From Schlegelella_A sp963778525 (GTDB taxonomy: Bacteria; Pseudomonadota; Gammaproteobacteria; Burkholderiales; Burkholderiaceae_C), in contig CAVZUJ010000010.1 in assembly GCA_963778525.1 (NCBI GenBank), positions 13,048 to 77,047 of the forward strand: 64,000 nt of DNA. The letters run 5' to 3'. Positions 1 to 8,908 of the stretch are shown here, piece by piece. Numbering within the stretch: the first letter of the stretch is position 1; each line of letters begins with the position of its first letter. Position numbers and translations under genes: made by a program. The notes under the pieces are model-generated. The model did no database searches and was not told the origin of the DNA. It saw nothing but the letters and a program-made list of their open reading frames with translations.

Positions 1-2366
1 CCGGCCTCGGCGATGTGATAGCCCGAGATGCTCACCGAGTAGAAATTGCGCACCTGGTGCGCCACGAAATACTCGGCGATGTCGCCCATCACCTTGAGCG
101 AGAACTCGGTCGAGAAGATGCAGGTGTTCTGGCCCTGGTCTTCCTTCAGGATGTCGGCCTGCACCGTGCCGCGCACGTTCTGCTTGACCCAGGCCGCGAT
201 CCCGGCCGCCTCCTCGGCATTCGGCTCGCGCCCATGCTCGGCCTTGAACTTGTCGATCTTCTGGTCGATGGCGGTGTTCATGAACATCGCCAGGATCGTC
301 GGCGCCGGGCCGTTGATGGTCATGCTCACCGACGTGCTCGGGCTCGTCAGGTCGAAGCCGTCGTAGAGCACCTTCATGTCGTCGAGCGTCGCGATCGAGA
401 CGCCCGAATTGCCGACCTTGCCGTAGATGTCGGGCCGGATCGCCGGGTCGTTGCCGTAGAGGGTGACCGAGTCGAATGCCGTCGAGAGGCGTTTGGCCGG
501 CATGCCCGCCGACAGCAGCTTGAAGCGCGTGTTCGTCTTGAAGGCATCGCCTTCGCCCGCGAACATGCGCGTCGGATCTTCGCCTTCGCGCTTGAAGAGG
601 AAGGTACCGGCGGTGTACGGGAAGGCGCCGGGCACGTTGTCGAGCAGCAGCCACTTCAGGATTTCGCCGTGGTCTTCGTAGCCCGGCAGCGCGACTTTCC
701 TGATCTTGTTGCCCGACAGCGTGGTGTGCACGAGCGCGGTCCGGATCTCGCGGTCGCGCACCGTCACGACGAACTCGTCGCCGGCGTAGGCCCGCTGCGT
801 CTCCGGCCAGTCGTCGAGCAGGCGTCGGGCGCGCGGATCGAGGCGGGCTTCGCGCTCGTCGGCCAGGCCAGCGACGGCGCCGACGGCGTTCGTCTTTGCC
901 GGGTTCGCCGCAGCGAGCATCCGGCCGCTCTCGCGCAGCTGCTGGATTTCGCGGGCCAGGCGCGATTGCGCCAGTGCCTGCTGCTTGTAGCCGCGCACCG
1001 CGTCGGCGATGTCCGCGAGATAGCGCATGCGCGCCGCCGGCACGATCGGGACCTGGTGCGTGCTGTGGCGTGTCGGCGCCGCCGGCAGCGTGCCGGGCGC
1101 GACGGCCAGGCCCAGCGCCGCCAGCCTCGGCAACATCGCCTGGTAGAGGGCGGTGACGCCGTCATCGTTGAAGCGGCTGGCCATCGTGCCGAACACCGGC
1201 ATCTGTTCCGGCCGCTGGCCCCACGCCTCGCGATTGCGCTGCACCTGCTTGGCGACATCACGCAGCGCATCGGCCGCGCCCTTGCGATCGAACTTGTTGA
1301 TGGCGATGAACTCGGCGAAGTCGAGCATGTCGATCTTCTCGAGCTGGCTGGCGGCGCCGAACTCGGGCGTCATCACGTAGACCGGCACATCGACCAGCGG
1401 CACGATCGCCGCATCGCCCTGGCCGATGCCCGAGGTCTCGACGACGATCAGGTCGAACCCGGCCACCTTGACCGCAGCCAGCACGTCGGGCAAGGCGGCG
1501 CTGATCTCGGAGCCGAAGTCGCGCGTCGCGAGCGAGCGCATGAAGACACGGGCGCCGGAGTTCCAGGGCGCGATCGCGTTCATGCGGATGCGATCGCCGA
1601 GCAGGGCGCCGCCGCTCTTGCGCCGCGACGGGTCGATCGAGATCACGGCCACCTGGAGGGCGTCGCGCTGATCCAGGCGCAGGCGCCGGATGAGCTCGTC
1701 GGTCAGGCTCGACTTGCCGGCGCCGCCGGTGCCGGTGATGCCGACCACCGGAGTCTTCAGCGCCTGTGCGCCGGCGCCCAGCTCGGCACGCAGGGCCGGC
1801 GAAGCGGCGCCGTTCTCGAGCGCGGTGATCAGCTGCGCCAGGGCGCGCCGGGCCGCTTCGTCACGACCCCGGATCGGCGCCAGGGTCTTCGGCGCGTGGA
1901 CCGACAGGTCGACGTCGCAGCGCATCATCATCTCGCCGATCATGCCGGCCAGGCCCATGCGCTGCCCGTCTTCGGGGCTGTAGATGCGCTCGACCCCGTA
2001 GGCGTGCAGCTCGGCGATCTCGCTCGGCACGATGACGCCGCCGCCGCCGCCGAAGACGCGCACATGGCTGCCGCCGCGCGCCTTCAGCAGGTCGATCATG
2101 TACTTGAAGTACTCGACGTGGCCGCCCTGATACGAGCTGATGGCGATGCCCTGCACGTCTTCCTGAAGCGCCGCCGTGACCACGTCGTCGACCGAGCGGT
2201 TGTGGCCGAGATGCACGACCTCGGCGCCCATGCCCTGCAGGATGCGGCGCATGATGTTGATCGCCGCGTCGTGGCCGTCGAAGAGGCTCGCGGCGGTGAC
2301 GAAGCGCACCTTGTGTGTCGGCCGATAGGCGGCCAGCGCCTTGTAGTCGGCAGCGAGGTCGGTCAT
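1..2366 (-). CDS. icmF: Fused isobutyryl-CoA mutase IcmF (3' end outside window)
   Basis: Adenosylcobalamin-dependent mutase that interconverts isobutyryl-CoA and n-butyryl-CoA, with a built-in G-protein chaperone. About 788 of the usual roughly 1,090 residues are present; the C-terminus runs off the left edge. In order: a B12-binding domain (residues 1 to about 150) with DGHD, where His32 is the expected cobalt ligand; a MeaB-like GTPase domain with Walker A GITGTGGAGKSS near residues 209-220; then the start of the mutase barrel (LLSAGMPAKRLSTAFDS, then TLYGNDPAIRPD). The frame is open from the ATG at 2366 to base 1. The start overlaps the ppk2 stop by 4 bp (ATGA), so the pair is translationally coupled. 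The fused B12-G-mutase order separates it from methylmalonyl-CoA mutase. Confidence 0.95.
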   Translation of the reverse strand, partial: MTDLAADYKALAAYRPTHKVRFVTAASLFDGHDAAINIMRRILQGMGAEVVHLGHNRSVDDVVTAALQEDVQGIAISSYQGGHVEYFKYMIDLLKARGGSHVRVFGGGGGVIVPSEIAELHAYGVERIYSPEDGQRMGLAGMIGEMMMRCDVDLSVHAPKTLAPIRGRDEAARRALAQLITALENGAASPALRAELGAGAQALKTPVVGITGTGGAGKSSLTDELIRRLRLDQRDALQVAVISIDPSRRKSGGALLGDRIRMNAIAPWNSGARVFMRSLATRDFGSEISAALPDVLAAVKVAGFDLIVVETSGIGQGDAAIVPLVDVPVYVMTPEFGAASQLEKIDMLDFAEFIAINKFDRKGAADALRDVAKQVQRNREAWGQRPEQMPVFGTMASRFNDDGVTALYQAMLPRLAALGLAVAPGTLPAAPTRHSTHQVPIVPAARMRYLADIADAVRGYKQQALAQSRLAREIQQLRESGRMLAAANPAKTNAVGAVAGLADEREARLDPRARRLLDDWPETQRAYAGDEFVVTVRDREIRTALVHTTLSGNKIRKVALPGYEDHGEILKWLLLDNVPGAFPYTAGTFLFKREGEDPTRMFAGEGDAFKTNTRFKLLSAGMPAKRLSTAFDSVTLYGNDPAIRPDIYGKVGNSGVSIATLDDMKVLYDGFDLTSPSTSVSMTINGPAPTILAMFMNTAIDQKIDKFKAEHGREPNAEEAAGIAAWVKQNVRGTVQADILKEDQGQNTCIFSTEFSLKVMGDIAEYFVAHQVRNFYSVSISGYHIAEA

Positions 2367-3226
2367 GAGACCTTCATCCCGGCCAGTGCCGCGTCGCCGG
2401 GCGGGTAGCGCAGCTTCAGGCGCACCAGGGCGTCCTTCACGGCGGCGGCGACGACGAGATTGCGATGTGTCTTCGAGTCGGCCGGGACGACGGTCCACGG
2501 CGCGCAGGTCGTACCGGTGGCTGCGATCATGGCCGAGTAGGCGGTCTGGAAGGCATTCCAGTTCTTCCTGTCCTCGAGATCGCCGAGGGCGAATTTCCAG
2601 CGCTTGGTGGGATCGTCCAGGCGGGCTTGCAGGCGTACCCGCTGCTCGTCCTTCGAGATATGCAGGAAGAACTTCAGCACGACGGTCCCGGTCTGGACGA
2701 GCATGCGCTCGAAGTCGTTGATCTGGGCGTAGCGCTGCGCCGTCTCTTCCTTCGTGATCCAGCCTCTGACGACCGGCACGAGCACGTCTTCGTAGTGGCT
2801 GCGATTGAAGATCACCACTTCGCCGGCTGCCGGTACCTTCTCGTGGATGCGCCAGAGATAGTCGTGCGCCAGCTCGTCCGGCGTGGGTGCCTTCCAGGCC
2901 GCGGTCCGAACGCCGAGCGCGCTCATCTGGCTGAAGACGCCGCGGATCGTGCCGTCCTTGCCGCTGGTGTCGGTGCCCTGCAGGACGACGAGCAGCTTGA
3001 AGCGCCGATCGGCGTAGAAGAGATCCTGCAAATGATCGAGCTCGATCGCGAGCTGCTCCACGGTGTTCTTGTCGGCGGCCTTGTCGCCGCTCGAGAACGC
3101 CTTGTCGCGCGGATCGATGCGACCGAGGTCGAAGACGCTCCGCCGTGCCGTCGCGGTCGAGCCCGGCGCAGCCGCGCCGGCGAACCGGTAGTCGGCGAGG
3201 CGGGGGCTGTTCTTCCTTTTCGCCAA
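2363..3226 (-). CDS. ppk2: PPK2-family polyphosphate:nucleotide phosphotransferase
   Basis: 287 residues. PPK2 enzymes use polyphosphate to phosphorylate nucleoside mono- or diphosphates. Visible motifs are Walker A GTDTSGKDG (residues 84-92) and the Walker B/lid region with FNRSHYEDV (about 140-148), which carries the conserved Arg and Asp. Length fits a one-domain PPK2; class I versus class III cannot be told from sequence alone. It is the first gene of a two-gene unit with icmF (4-bp overlap), and the 20-bp palindrome at 3271-3290 lies about 45 bp upstream. IcmF needs GTP for its chaperone cycle, so nucleotide supply from polyphosphate is a possible link, but that is inference. Confidence 0.92.
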   Translation of the reverse strand: MAKRKNSPRLADYRFAGAAAPGSTATARRSVFDLGRIDPRDKAFSSGDKAADKNTVEQLAIELDHLQDLFYADRRFKLLVVLQGTDTSGKDGTIRGVFSQMSALGVRTAAWKAPTPDELAHDYLWRIHEKVPAAGEVVIFNRSHYEDVLVPVVRGWITKEETAQRYAQINDFERMLVQTGTVVLKFFLHISKDEQRVRLQARLDDPTKRWKFALGDLEDRKNWNAFQTAYSAMIAATGTTCAPWTVVPADSKTHRNLVVAAAVKDALVRLKLRYPPGDAALAGMKVS

Positions 3227-3270
3227 GGTGTCTCCGCGGCTTCGAAGTGCGGCGGGATCGATGTCCCGTC

Positions 3271-3290
3271 AGTTGACGTATACGTCAACT
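3271..3290. promoter_or_regulatory. Perfect 20-bp palindrome, probable LiuR-type operator
   Basis: AGTTGACGTATACGTCAACT is a perfect inverted repeat between the divergent ppk2-icmF and DUF4864-coaX genes. A close relative (TTTACGTAAACGTCAA) lies at 20353-20368, directly before a LiuR-like MerR gene, and both sites share the right flank CGA(A)GTGTAG. The TTGACG inside each arm could serve as a -35 box. On the plus strand it is followed after 17 bp by TGTAGC. Predicted role: repressor site linking icmF to the branched-chain acyl-CoA regulon. Confidence 0.7.
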
Positions 3291-3414
3291 CGAAGTGTAG
3301 CGCCCCGCCCGTGCGGCAACGGCGGGCGGGGCCGCCCGTGGCGGGTGCCGACCCCGGACCGCCGTTGGACTTACAGTCCGTGGCCCGCCGCACCGGAATT
3401 CGAGGAGCTTTGCC

Positions 3415-3858
3415 ATGAGTCGAATCGAGCGTCGCTTCATCCTCGTCGCGCTCGCCCTGGCGTTCGCGTTCATCGGCGCGGCGCCGGCGCGGGCCGAACC
3501 GGTGGCCGCCGGCGACGTCCGGGCGGTCCAGGCCCTCATCGAGGCCCAGCTCGGTGCCTTCGCCGCCGACGATGCCAAGCGGGCCTTCTCCTATGCGTCG
3601 CCTTCGATCCGCGAGATGTTCGGCACGCCGGATCGCTTCATGGCGATGGTGCGCGCCAGCTATCCCGTGATCTATCGCCCGACGTCGGTGATCTTCCTGC
3701 GTCCGCTCTGGGTCGAGGGCGAGCTCGTCGAGGGCGTGCAGCTGACCGATGGCAGCGGCGCGCTCTGGCTGGCGACCTATCGCCTCGAGCGCCAGCCCGA
3801 CAAGAGCTGGCGCATCAGCGGCTGCGATGTCCAGCCGAGCGCCGGCAAGATCACCTGA
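3415..3858 (+). CDS. DUF4864 secreted protein
   Basis: 147 residues with a clear signal peptide (basic start MSRIERR, hydrophobic stretch, then AxA-type cleavage near APARA at about residue 27). The rest matches DUF4864: an NTF2-like small alpha+beta domain with the characteristic AFSYASPSIREMFGTPDRFMAMV region. Function is unknown; the protein is expected in the periplasm. A purine-rich stretch (GAGGAG) lies upstream of the ATG. It lies 14 bp before coaX and is probably co-transcribed with it. Confidence 0.8.
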   Translation: MSRIERRFILVALALAFAFIGAAPARAEPVAAGDVRAVQALIEAQLGAFAADDAKRAFSYASPSIREMFGTPDRFMAMVRASYPVIYRPTSVIFLRPLWVEGELVEGVQLTDGSGALWLATYRLERQPDKSWRISGCDVQPSAGKIT

Positions 3859-3872
3859 GGCTGGCCGGTGCC

Positions 3873-4640
3873 ATGAGCTTTCTCGCGATCGACATCGGCA
3901 ACACGCGCCTGAAGTGGGCGCTCTACGGCGCGCCGCAGCCGGGTGCGGGATTGCTGGGCCACGGCGCCATCTTTCTGGAAGCGATCGACGACCTGGCCGA
4001 GCGCGACTGGAAAGGCCTGCCGCCGCCCGCGAGCATGCTCGGCTGCGTCGTTGCCGGCGAAGGCATCCGGCGCCGGGCCGAGGCCCAGCTGGAGGCCTGG
4101 GACGTCGAGCCGCGCTGGGTCGTGAGCTCGGCCTCGGCCTGTGGCGTGACGAACGGCTACGACCACCCGAATCGGCTCGGCGTCGACCGCTGGGTCGCGC
4201 TCATCGGCGCGCGCCAGCGCATCCTGGCGCGCGGCCGGCCCTTGCCGGTGCTGGTGGTCCTGGTCGGCACGGCCGTGACCGTCGACGCGCTCGACACCGA
4301 GGGCCGCTTTCTCGGCGGCCTCATCCTGCCGGGCTTCGGCCTGATGCTGCGCGCCCTCGAGATGGGCACGGCCGGTCTCAAGGCGCCCACCGGCGAGGCT
4401 GTCGAATTCCCCACCAACACCAGCGACGCGCTGATGAGCGGCGGCGCCGACGCGATCGCGGGCGCCGTCGACCGCATGCACAAGAAGCTCGAGAAGCACA
4501 CCGGCGAAAGGCCGGCGCTGATGATGAGCGGTGGCGCCGCGGTCAAGCTGGCGTCGATCACCGACCTGCCCTTCGAGATGGTGGAGACGCTCATCTTCGA
4601 CGGCTTGCTGAGCCTGCAGGCCCGGCGCCTGGCACTCTGA
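3873..4640 (+). CDS. coaX: Type III pantothenate kinase
   Basis: 255 residues; phosphorylates pantothenate in the first step of CoA synthesis. ASKHA-fold motifs are visible: phosphate-1 loop DIGNTRLKWAL at residues 6-16, GVDRWVALIGA near residues 107-117, and GTAVTVDAL near 130-138. Where many CoaX proteins have Asp two residues before GTA, this one reads LVGTA; other family members would have to be aligned to know whether that is a lineage trait. Start ATG 3873 gives the conserved MSFLAIDIGN. It lies 14 bp after the DUF4864 gene. Providing CoA next to a CoA-thioester catabolic gene fits a shared divergent promoter. Confidence 0.93.
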   Translation: MSFLAIDIGNTRLKWALYGAPQPGAGLLGHGAIFLEAIDDLAERDWKGLPPPASMLGCVVAGEGIRRRAEAQLEAWDVEPRWVVSSASACGVTNGYDHPNRLGVDRWVALIGARQRILARGRPLPVLVVLVGTAVTVDALDTEGRFLGGLILPGFGLMLRALEMGTAGLKAPTGEAVEFPTNTSDALMSGGADAIAGAVDRMHKKLEKHTGERPALMMSGGAAVKLASITDLPFEMVETLIFDGLLSLQARRLAL

Positions 4641-4652
4641 GGCGAACCCGCG

Positions 4653-5133
4653 ATGTCGACCTACTCGGCAGCAAACGCTCTGGACCCGCGGCGATGCGAG
4701 CCGGGAGGAATTCGTCGCCAACCGCTACAGCCGTCGCCACGTGCTGCGCTTCGACGGCGGCATCGACGTGCCCGGCTCGTCATCGCCCAGCGTCGTGCGG
4801 CCGCCGTTCTCGGATGCGAATGCGGTCGATCCGGAGGAGGCGTTCGTCTCCTCCCTGTCGAGCTGCCACATGCTCTGGTTCCTGTCGCTCGCTGCCGGGC
4901 GCGGCTTCTGCGTCGACCGCTATACCGACGCAGCCACCGGCGTCATGAAGAAGAACGACGCCGATCGGGTGGCCATGACGCTCGTGACCCTGCATCCGCA
5001 GGTCGAGTTCTCGGGCGAGCGCCTGCCCAGCCGTGCCGACATCGAGCACCTGCACCACGAAGCGCATGAAGCCTGCTTCATCGCCAACTCGGTGAAGACC
5101 GAGGTTCGCTGCGAGCCGGTGATCGCCGACTGA
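4653..5133 (+). CDS. OsmC family protein (frameshift near 4668)
   Basis: OsmC/Ohr-type small peroxidase family, about 158 residues. The main frame from about 4670 reads LWTRGDASREEFVANRYSRR and continues through PEEAFVSSLSSCHMLWFLSL and EACFIANSVKTEVRC, giving the two conserved active-site Cys in SSCHM and ACFIA. The natural start MSTYSA at 4653 is in a different frame. One extra base in GCAGCAAACGCTC joins the two, so I read the gene as intact in life and broken by a +1 error. It follows coaX by 12 bp. The fold is certain; the substrate (organic peroxides) is from family knowledge. Confidence 0.88.
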
Positions 5134-5145
5134 AGCGAGCGTCGG

Positions 5146-6480
5146 CTAGAGGATGTAGCGCGAGAGGTCAACGTCCTTGGCGAGATCGGCGAGCTTGGCA
5201 TCGACGGCCGCGGCATCGATCCGCATCGTCTGGCCGCCGCGATTCGGCGCGTCGAAGCTCACTTCGTCGAGCAGCCGCTCCATCACCGTCGCCAGGCGCC
5301 GGGCACCGATGTTCTCGGTGCGCTCGTTGACGTCGTAGGCGATCTGCGCGAGACGGCGGATCGCGTCGGGCACGATCTCCAGCGTCACGCCTTCGGTCGC
5401 CAGCAGCAGGGTGTATTGCTTGACCAGGCTGGCATGGGTCTGGGTCAGGATCGCCTCGAAGTCGTCGACCGAGAGCGAGCCGAGCTCGACCCGGATCGGG
5501 AAGCGCCCCTGCAGCTCGGGGATGAGATCGCTCGGTTTGGCCAGATGGAATGCACCCGAGGCGATGAAGAGGATGTGGTCGGTCTTGACCATGCCGTACT
5601 TGGTGTTGACGGTGGTGCCTTCGACCAGCGGCAGCAGGTCGCGCTGCACGCCCTGGCGCGAGACATCGGCGCCCTGCGTCTCCGAGCGCGAGGCCACCTT
5701 GTCGATCTCGTCGATGAAGACGATGCCGTTCTGCTCGGCGTTGGCCAGCGCCTGCGCCTTGATGTCGTCGTCGTTGACGAGCTTGGCCGCCTCTTCCTCG
5801 ATGAGCAGCTTGTGCGCGTCGGCGATGCGCAGCTTCTTCGCCTTCTTCTTGCCGCCACCGAGGTTGGCGAACATGCCGCGCAGTTGCTCGGTCATCTCTT
5901 CCATGCCGGAAGGGCCCATGATCTCCATAGACGGCCGGGCCTCCGCCACCTCGATCTCGATCTCCTTGTCGTCGAGGGCGCCCTCGCGCAGGCGTTTTCT
6001 CATGACCTGACGCGCCGTGTTGTCGGCCGACGGGGTCGGGGAGAGGCCGAACTCGGCGCGCGCGCCCGGCACGATGATCTCGAGGATGCGGTCTTCGGCG
6101 GCGTCTTCGGCGCGAGCGCGCTGCCGCTTCATTGCCTGCTCGCGCTCCTGCTTGACGGCCATGTCGACGAGGTCGCGAATGATCGAATCGACGTCCTTGC
6201 CGACGTAGCCGACCTCCGTGAACTTGGTCGCCTCGACCTTGATGAACGGCGCGTCGGCCAGGCGCGCCAGGCGGCGCGCGATCTCGGTCTTGCCGACGCC
6301 GGTGGGCCCGATCATGAGGATGTTCTTCGGCGTGATCTCGCCGCGCATCGACTCTTCCACCTGCTGGCGTCGCCAGCGGTTGCGCAGCGCGATCGCGACG
6401 GCGCGCTTGGCGCCGTTCTGGCCGACGATGTGCCGGTCGAGCTCGGAGACGATCTCCTGCGGGGTCATGCTGGATTTCAT
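5146..6480 (-). CDS. hslU: ATP-dependent protease ATPase subunit HslU
   Basis: 444 residues; AAA+ unfoldase of the HslUV (ClpQY) protease. Walker A GPTGVGKT at residues 58-65, pore loop GYVG at 91-94, Walker B VFIDEIDK in the middle of the protein, sensor/arginine-finger region ELQGRFPIRVEL, and the conserved C-terminal tail ending SRYIL that inserts into HslV. The insertion domain (residues about 110-240) is present. Start ATG at 6480 gives MKSSMTPQEIV; a second ATG lies 4 codons later at 6468. It follows hslV on the same strand after 76 bp. Confidence 0.97.
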   Translation of the reverse strand: MKSSMTPQEIVSELDRHIVGQNGAKRAVAIALRNRWRRQQVEESMRGEITPKNILMIGPTGVGKTEIARRLARLADAPFIKVEATKFTEVGYVGKDVDSIIRDLVDMAVKQEREQAMKRQRARAEDAAEDRILEIIVPGARAEFGLSPTPSADNTARQVMRKRLREGALDDKEIEIEVAEARPSMEIMGPSGMEEMTEQLRGMFANLGGGKKKAKKLRIADAHKLLIEEEAAKLVNDDDIKAQALANAEQNGIVFIDEIDKVASRSETQGADVSRQGVQRDLLPLVEGTTVNTKYGMVKTDHILFIASGAFHLAKPSDLIPELQGRFPIRVELGSLSVDDFEAILTQTHASLVKQYTLLLATEGVTLEIVPDAIRRLAQIAYDVNERTENIGARRLATVMERLLDEVSFDAPNRGGQTMRIDAAAVDAKLADLAKDVDLSRYIL

Positions 6481-6556
6481 GCGCAATGCCCGCCAAGCCG
6501 CCCCAAGGGCGTTGCCGCCCCTTCTGGGGGCAGCGAACGAAGAAAGCGTGGCGGCC

Positions 6557-7093
6557 TCACTCCAGCGTCTCGATGGTGTGGTTCTGGTTCGTGTAGATGC
6601 AGAGGTCGGCGGCGATCTCGAGCGAGCGCTTGACGATGTCCTTGGGCGCCATGTCGGTGTGCTGCAGCAGCGCGCGCGCCGCTGCGCTGGCATAGGAGCC
6701 GCCCGAGCCGATGGCGACGATGCCGTATTCCGGCTCGAGCACGTCGCCGTTGCCGGTGATGATCAGCGACGACTCGTGGTCGGCAACCGCCAGCATCGCC
6801 TCCAGACGCCGCAGGACCCGGTCGGTGCGCCAGTCTTTCGTCAGCTCGATGGCCGACCGCACGAGGTTGCCCTGGTGTTTCTCGAGCTTGGCCTCGAAGC
6901 GCTCGAACAGCGTGAAGGCGTCTGCTGTGGCCCCGGCGAAGCCGGCCAGCACCCGGTCGTGGTGCAGACGGCGAACCTTGCGCGCCGTTGCCTTGATGAC
7001 GAGGTTGCCGAGCGTGACCTGGCCGTCGCCGCCGAGCGCGACGAGGTTGCCGCGGCGCACGCTGACGATCGTCGTGCCGTGATAGCTTTCCAT
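6557..7093 (-). CDS. hslV: ATP-dependent protease peptidase subunit HslV
   Basis: 178 residues; threonine protease core of HslUV. The N-terminus MESYHGTTIVSVRRG carries a 6-residue propeptide before the catalytic Thr7, a form seen in beta-proteobacteria. Other family marks are GGDGQVTLGN, FAGATADAFTLFERFE and IGSGGSYASAAARAL. It is the first gene of the hslV-hslU pair. The 76-bp gap to hslU carries a GC-rich inverted stretch (GCCCCTTCTGGGGGC at about 6518-6532). Confidence 0.97.
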   Translation of the reverse strand: MESYHGTTIVSVRRGNLVALGGDGQVTLGNLVIKATARKVRRLHHDRVLAGFAGATADAFTLFERFEAKLEKHQGNLVRSAIELTKDWRTDRVLRRLEAMLAVADHESSLIITGNGDVLEPEYGIVAIGSGGSYASAAARALLQHTDMAPKDIVKRSLEIAADLCIYTNQNHTIETLE

Positions 7094-7141
7094 CTGGAGC
7101 AGATTGTGGCGGGGGCGGCTCGATTCAAGCCGCGCGTCGGA

Positions 7142-8857
7142 TCAGACGGTGCGGACCTTGACGGTCGCGTGCTCGTTGATGCCCATCGCCCCGAAGAAGA
7201 GCGCCACCATGCGGTGGGCGTCGACGAAATTGACGGTGCGATTCTCGGTGCGCCGGGCCAGCACCCAGTTCAGCAGGTCGCCGGCGGCGATGAAGTCGAC
7301 GCGGATCAGGCGCGAGCACGAGACGTTGACGATCGTCGCCTTGCCGAGTTCGGCGTCCATCTTGCGCAGGGTGATGCCGATGTCGCCGACGAGCTGGCCC
7401 GAGAGCTCCACGGTGGCCACCTCGACCATCGCCGGCTCGTCGGTAAGCTGCGATTCCTGAAAGCTCGTCGAGACGTCGCTGACGAGGGAAAGCGGCGGTA
7501 CCGTGGTGCTCTGGCTCGAGCCGCTGATCCGGACCACGCAGCGTGCTGGCTCCCACGACGGCGGCGAGACTTCGTAGGTGACGCAGTAGTCGATCGCGGT
7601 CTCGTCGAACTGGTCGGGCCGGTTCGTCATGCGCAAGGCGTCGAGGCGCAGCTGCCAGAACGCCGGGTCGGCGTCGCGCACGCCGGTGGGCGCCGCTTCC
7701 TGGATCACGGTGAACAGGCGATCGCCGGAGAGCCAGCGCATGTCGAGGTCCTGCGGGATCCAGCTGCGGAACAGCTCCGAGAGGCGACCGCAGGCTTCGG
7801 CATCGATCGTCTGCAGGGCGCCCCAGTCGAAGACCCAGGGCAGCGGCATCTGCAGGGCGAGCGAGGAGAGCTTGGCGACGCCGTCGGCATCGAGATATTG
7901 GGGGCAGACCCAGCCCACCTGGCCCTCGATGCGCGCGCTGGTCGGGCGCTCTTCGCTCGCCGCCTCGGCCACGAGCTTGGGCATCGAGAACCATTGCGGC
8001 GCCGACCAACCGAACTGCTGCGCGTAGTCGAGGGCGAGGCTTTCGAACTTGTGCTGCTGGCCGGTGGCGCGGTAGAGGTCGAACAGGACCAGCCAGGTCT
8101 CGGCGTGCTGGGCACGACCGCCGCCCGGGCCGGTCAGCGTGCCGAGTGCCTGCTCGCACTGCTCGAAGTCGGCGTTGGCGAAGGCGATCACCGCTTCGTC
8201 GAGGTCGGGATCGTGCGTGACCTCGGCGTTGGTGGCAGAGAACGCCTTGCCGAAGTCTTCGGCGGGCGCCATGTCGAGGCGGATCGGCGCGATGGACGAG
8301 GAGCGGGCGACCGGCGCGGGCGCGGGCCTGACCGCCGCCGGTGCGGCCGGCGGCACGAAGTCCTCGACCCGTCCGCCCTGGGCCGGCGCCAGCGGGGGCA
8401 CCACGGGTCGCCCGGAGGCCAGATCCATCGGTACTGGTTGCGTCGGCGCGTTGTAGAACTCGGGGCCACGCGCGCGCTGCGTCGTCGCGTAGGTATCGCC
8501 CACCATCTGCTGCTCGATCTCGTCGATCTTCGCCTTGACGCCGGCATCCTGGCGAACCGGCTGATCGGAGATCCGAGGCTGCGAATCGTCGAGGCGGGAG
8601 GAGCCGAGGGCCGCCAGCTGCTCGCTCGAGAGGCCTTCGCGACGGACCTTGCGCAGCATGTCGAACTCGCGCTTGCGCACGAAATCGTTGCGCCGCTTGC
8701 GCTCGATCATCGCCTTCAGCTCGCCCTTGGCGTAGTCGCTCTCCCGCGTGTCCTCGGTGGGCGCGTCGAGCTCGGCCCATTCCGTGGCGGGGTTGGCCAC
8801 GAACTTGACGACCTTGCGAAAGAAACTCGTCGTGTCTTTGGGTTGTTCCGCTGCCAT
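7142..8857 (-). CDS. STAS-domain protein with TPR-like middle region
   Basis: 571 residues, cytoplasmic, no signal peptide. N-terminal part (1 to about 130) is highly charged with a probable helix (MIERKRRNDFVRKREFDML). A Pro/Ala-rich linker follows (about 130-190), then a helical TPR-like part (about 220-320). C-terminally there are two stretches resembling anti-sigma-antagonist (STAS) folds, with the last including VELSGQLVGDIGITLRKM and RLIRVDFIAAGDLLNWVL. Start ATG at 8857 (MAAEQPKDTTS) is preferred over the longer ORF start at 8899 because family members begin there. It sits between hslV and dksA, an order common in Burkholderiales. Function unknown; scaffold or regulator is a guess. Confidence 0.75.
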   Translation of the reverse strand: MAAEQPKDTTSFFRKVVKFVANPATEWAELDAPTEDTRESDYAKGELKAMIERKRRNDFVRKREFDMLRKVRREGLSSEQLAALGSSRLDDSQPRISDQPVRQDAGVKAKIDEIEQQMVGDTYATTQRARGPEFYNAPTQPVPMDLASGRPVVPPLAPAQGGRVEDFVPPAAPAAVRPAPAPVARSSSIAPIRLDMAPAEDFGKAFSATNAEVTHDPDLDEAVIAFANADFEQCEQALGTLTGPGGGRAQHAETWLVLFDLYRATGQQHKFESLALDYAQQFGWSAPQWFSMPKLVAEAASEERPTSARIEGQVGWVCPQYLDADGVAKLSSLALQMPLPWVFDWGALQTIDAEACGRLSELFRSWIPQDLDMRWLSGDRLFTVIQEAAPTGVRDADPAFWQLRLDALRMTNRPDQFDETAIDYCVTYEVSPPSWEPARCVVRISGSSQSTTVPPLSLVSDVSTSFQESQLTDEPAMVEVATVELSGQLVGDIGITLRKMDAELGKATIVNVSCSRLIRVDFIAAGDLLNWVLARRTENRTVNFVDAHRMVALFFGAMGINEHATVKVRTV

Positions 8858-8908
8858 CGGGATCGTCGAAACGCCGCCGGGTGCCGGGCGGCGCGGCACC
8901 TGCGCCGG

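Noticed and set aside
15..2408. 797-residue open frame on the plus strand
   Set aside because: It is the antisense shadow of icmF. Its translation is His/Arg/Asp-rich with no known motifs, while the minus strand reads a full mutase.
6481..6556. Terminator between hslV and hslU
   Set aside because: A GC-rich inverted stretch is present but no T-run follows in either direction, and the two genes work together.
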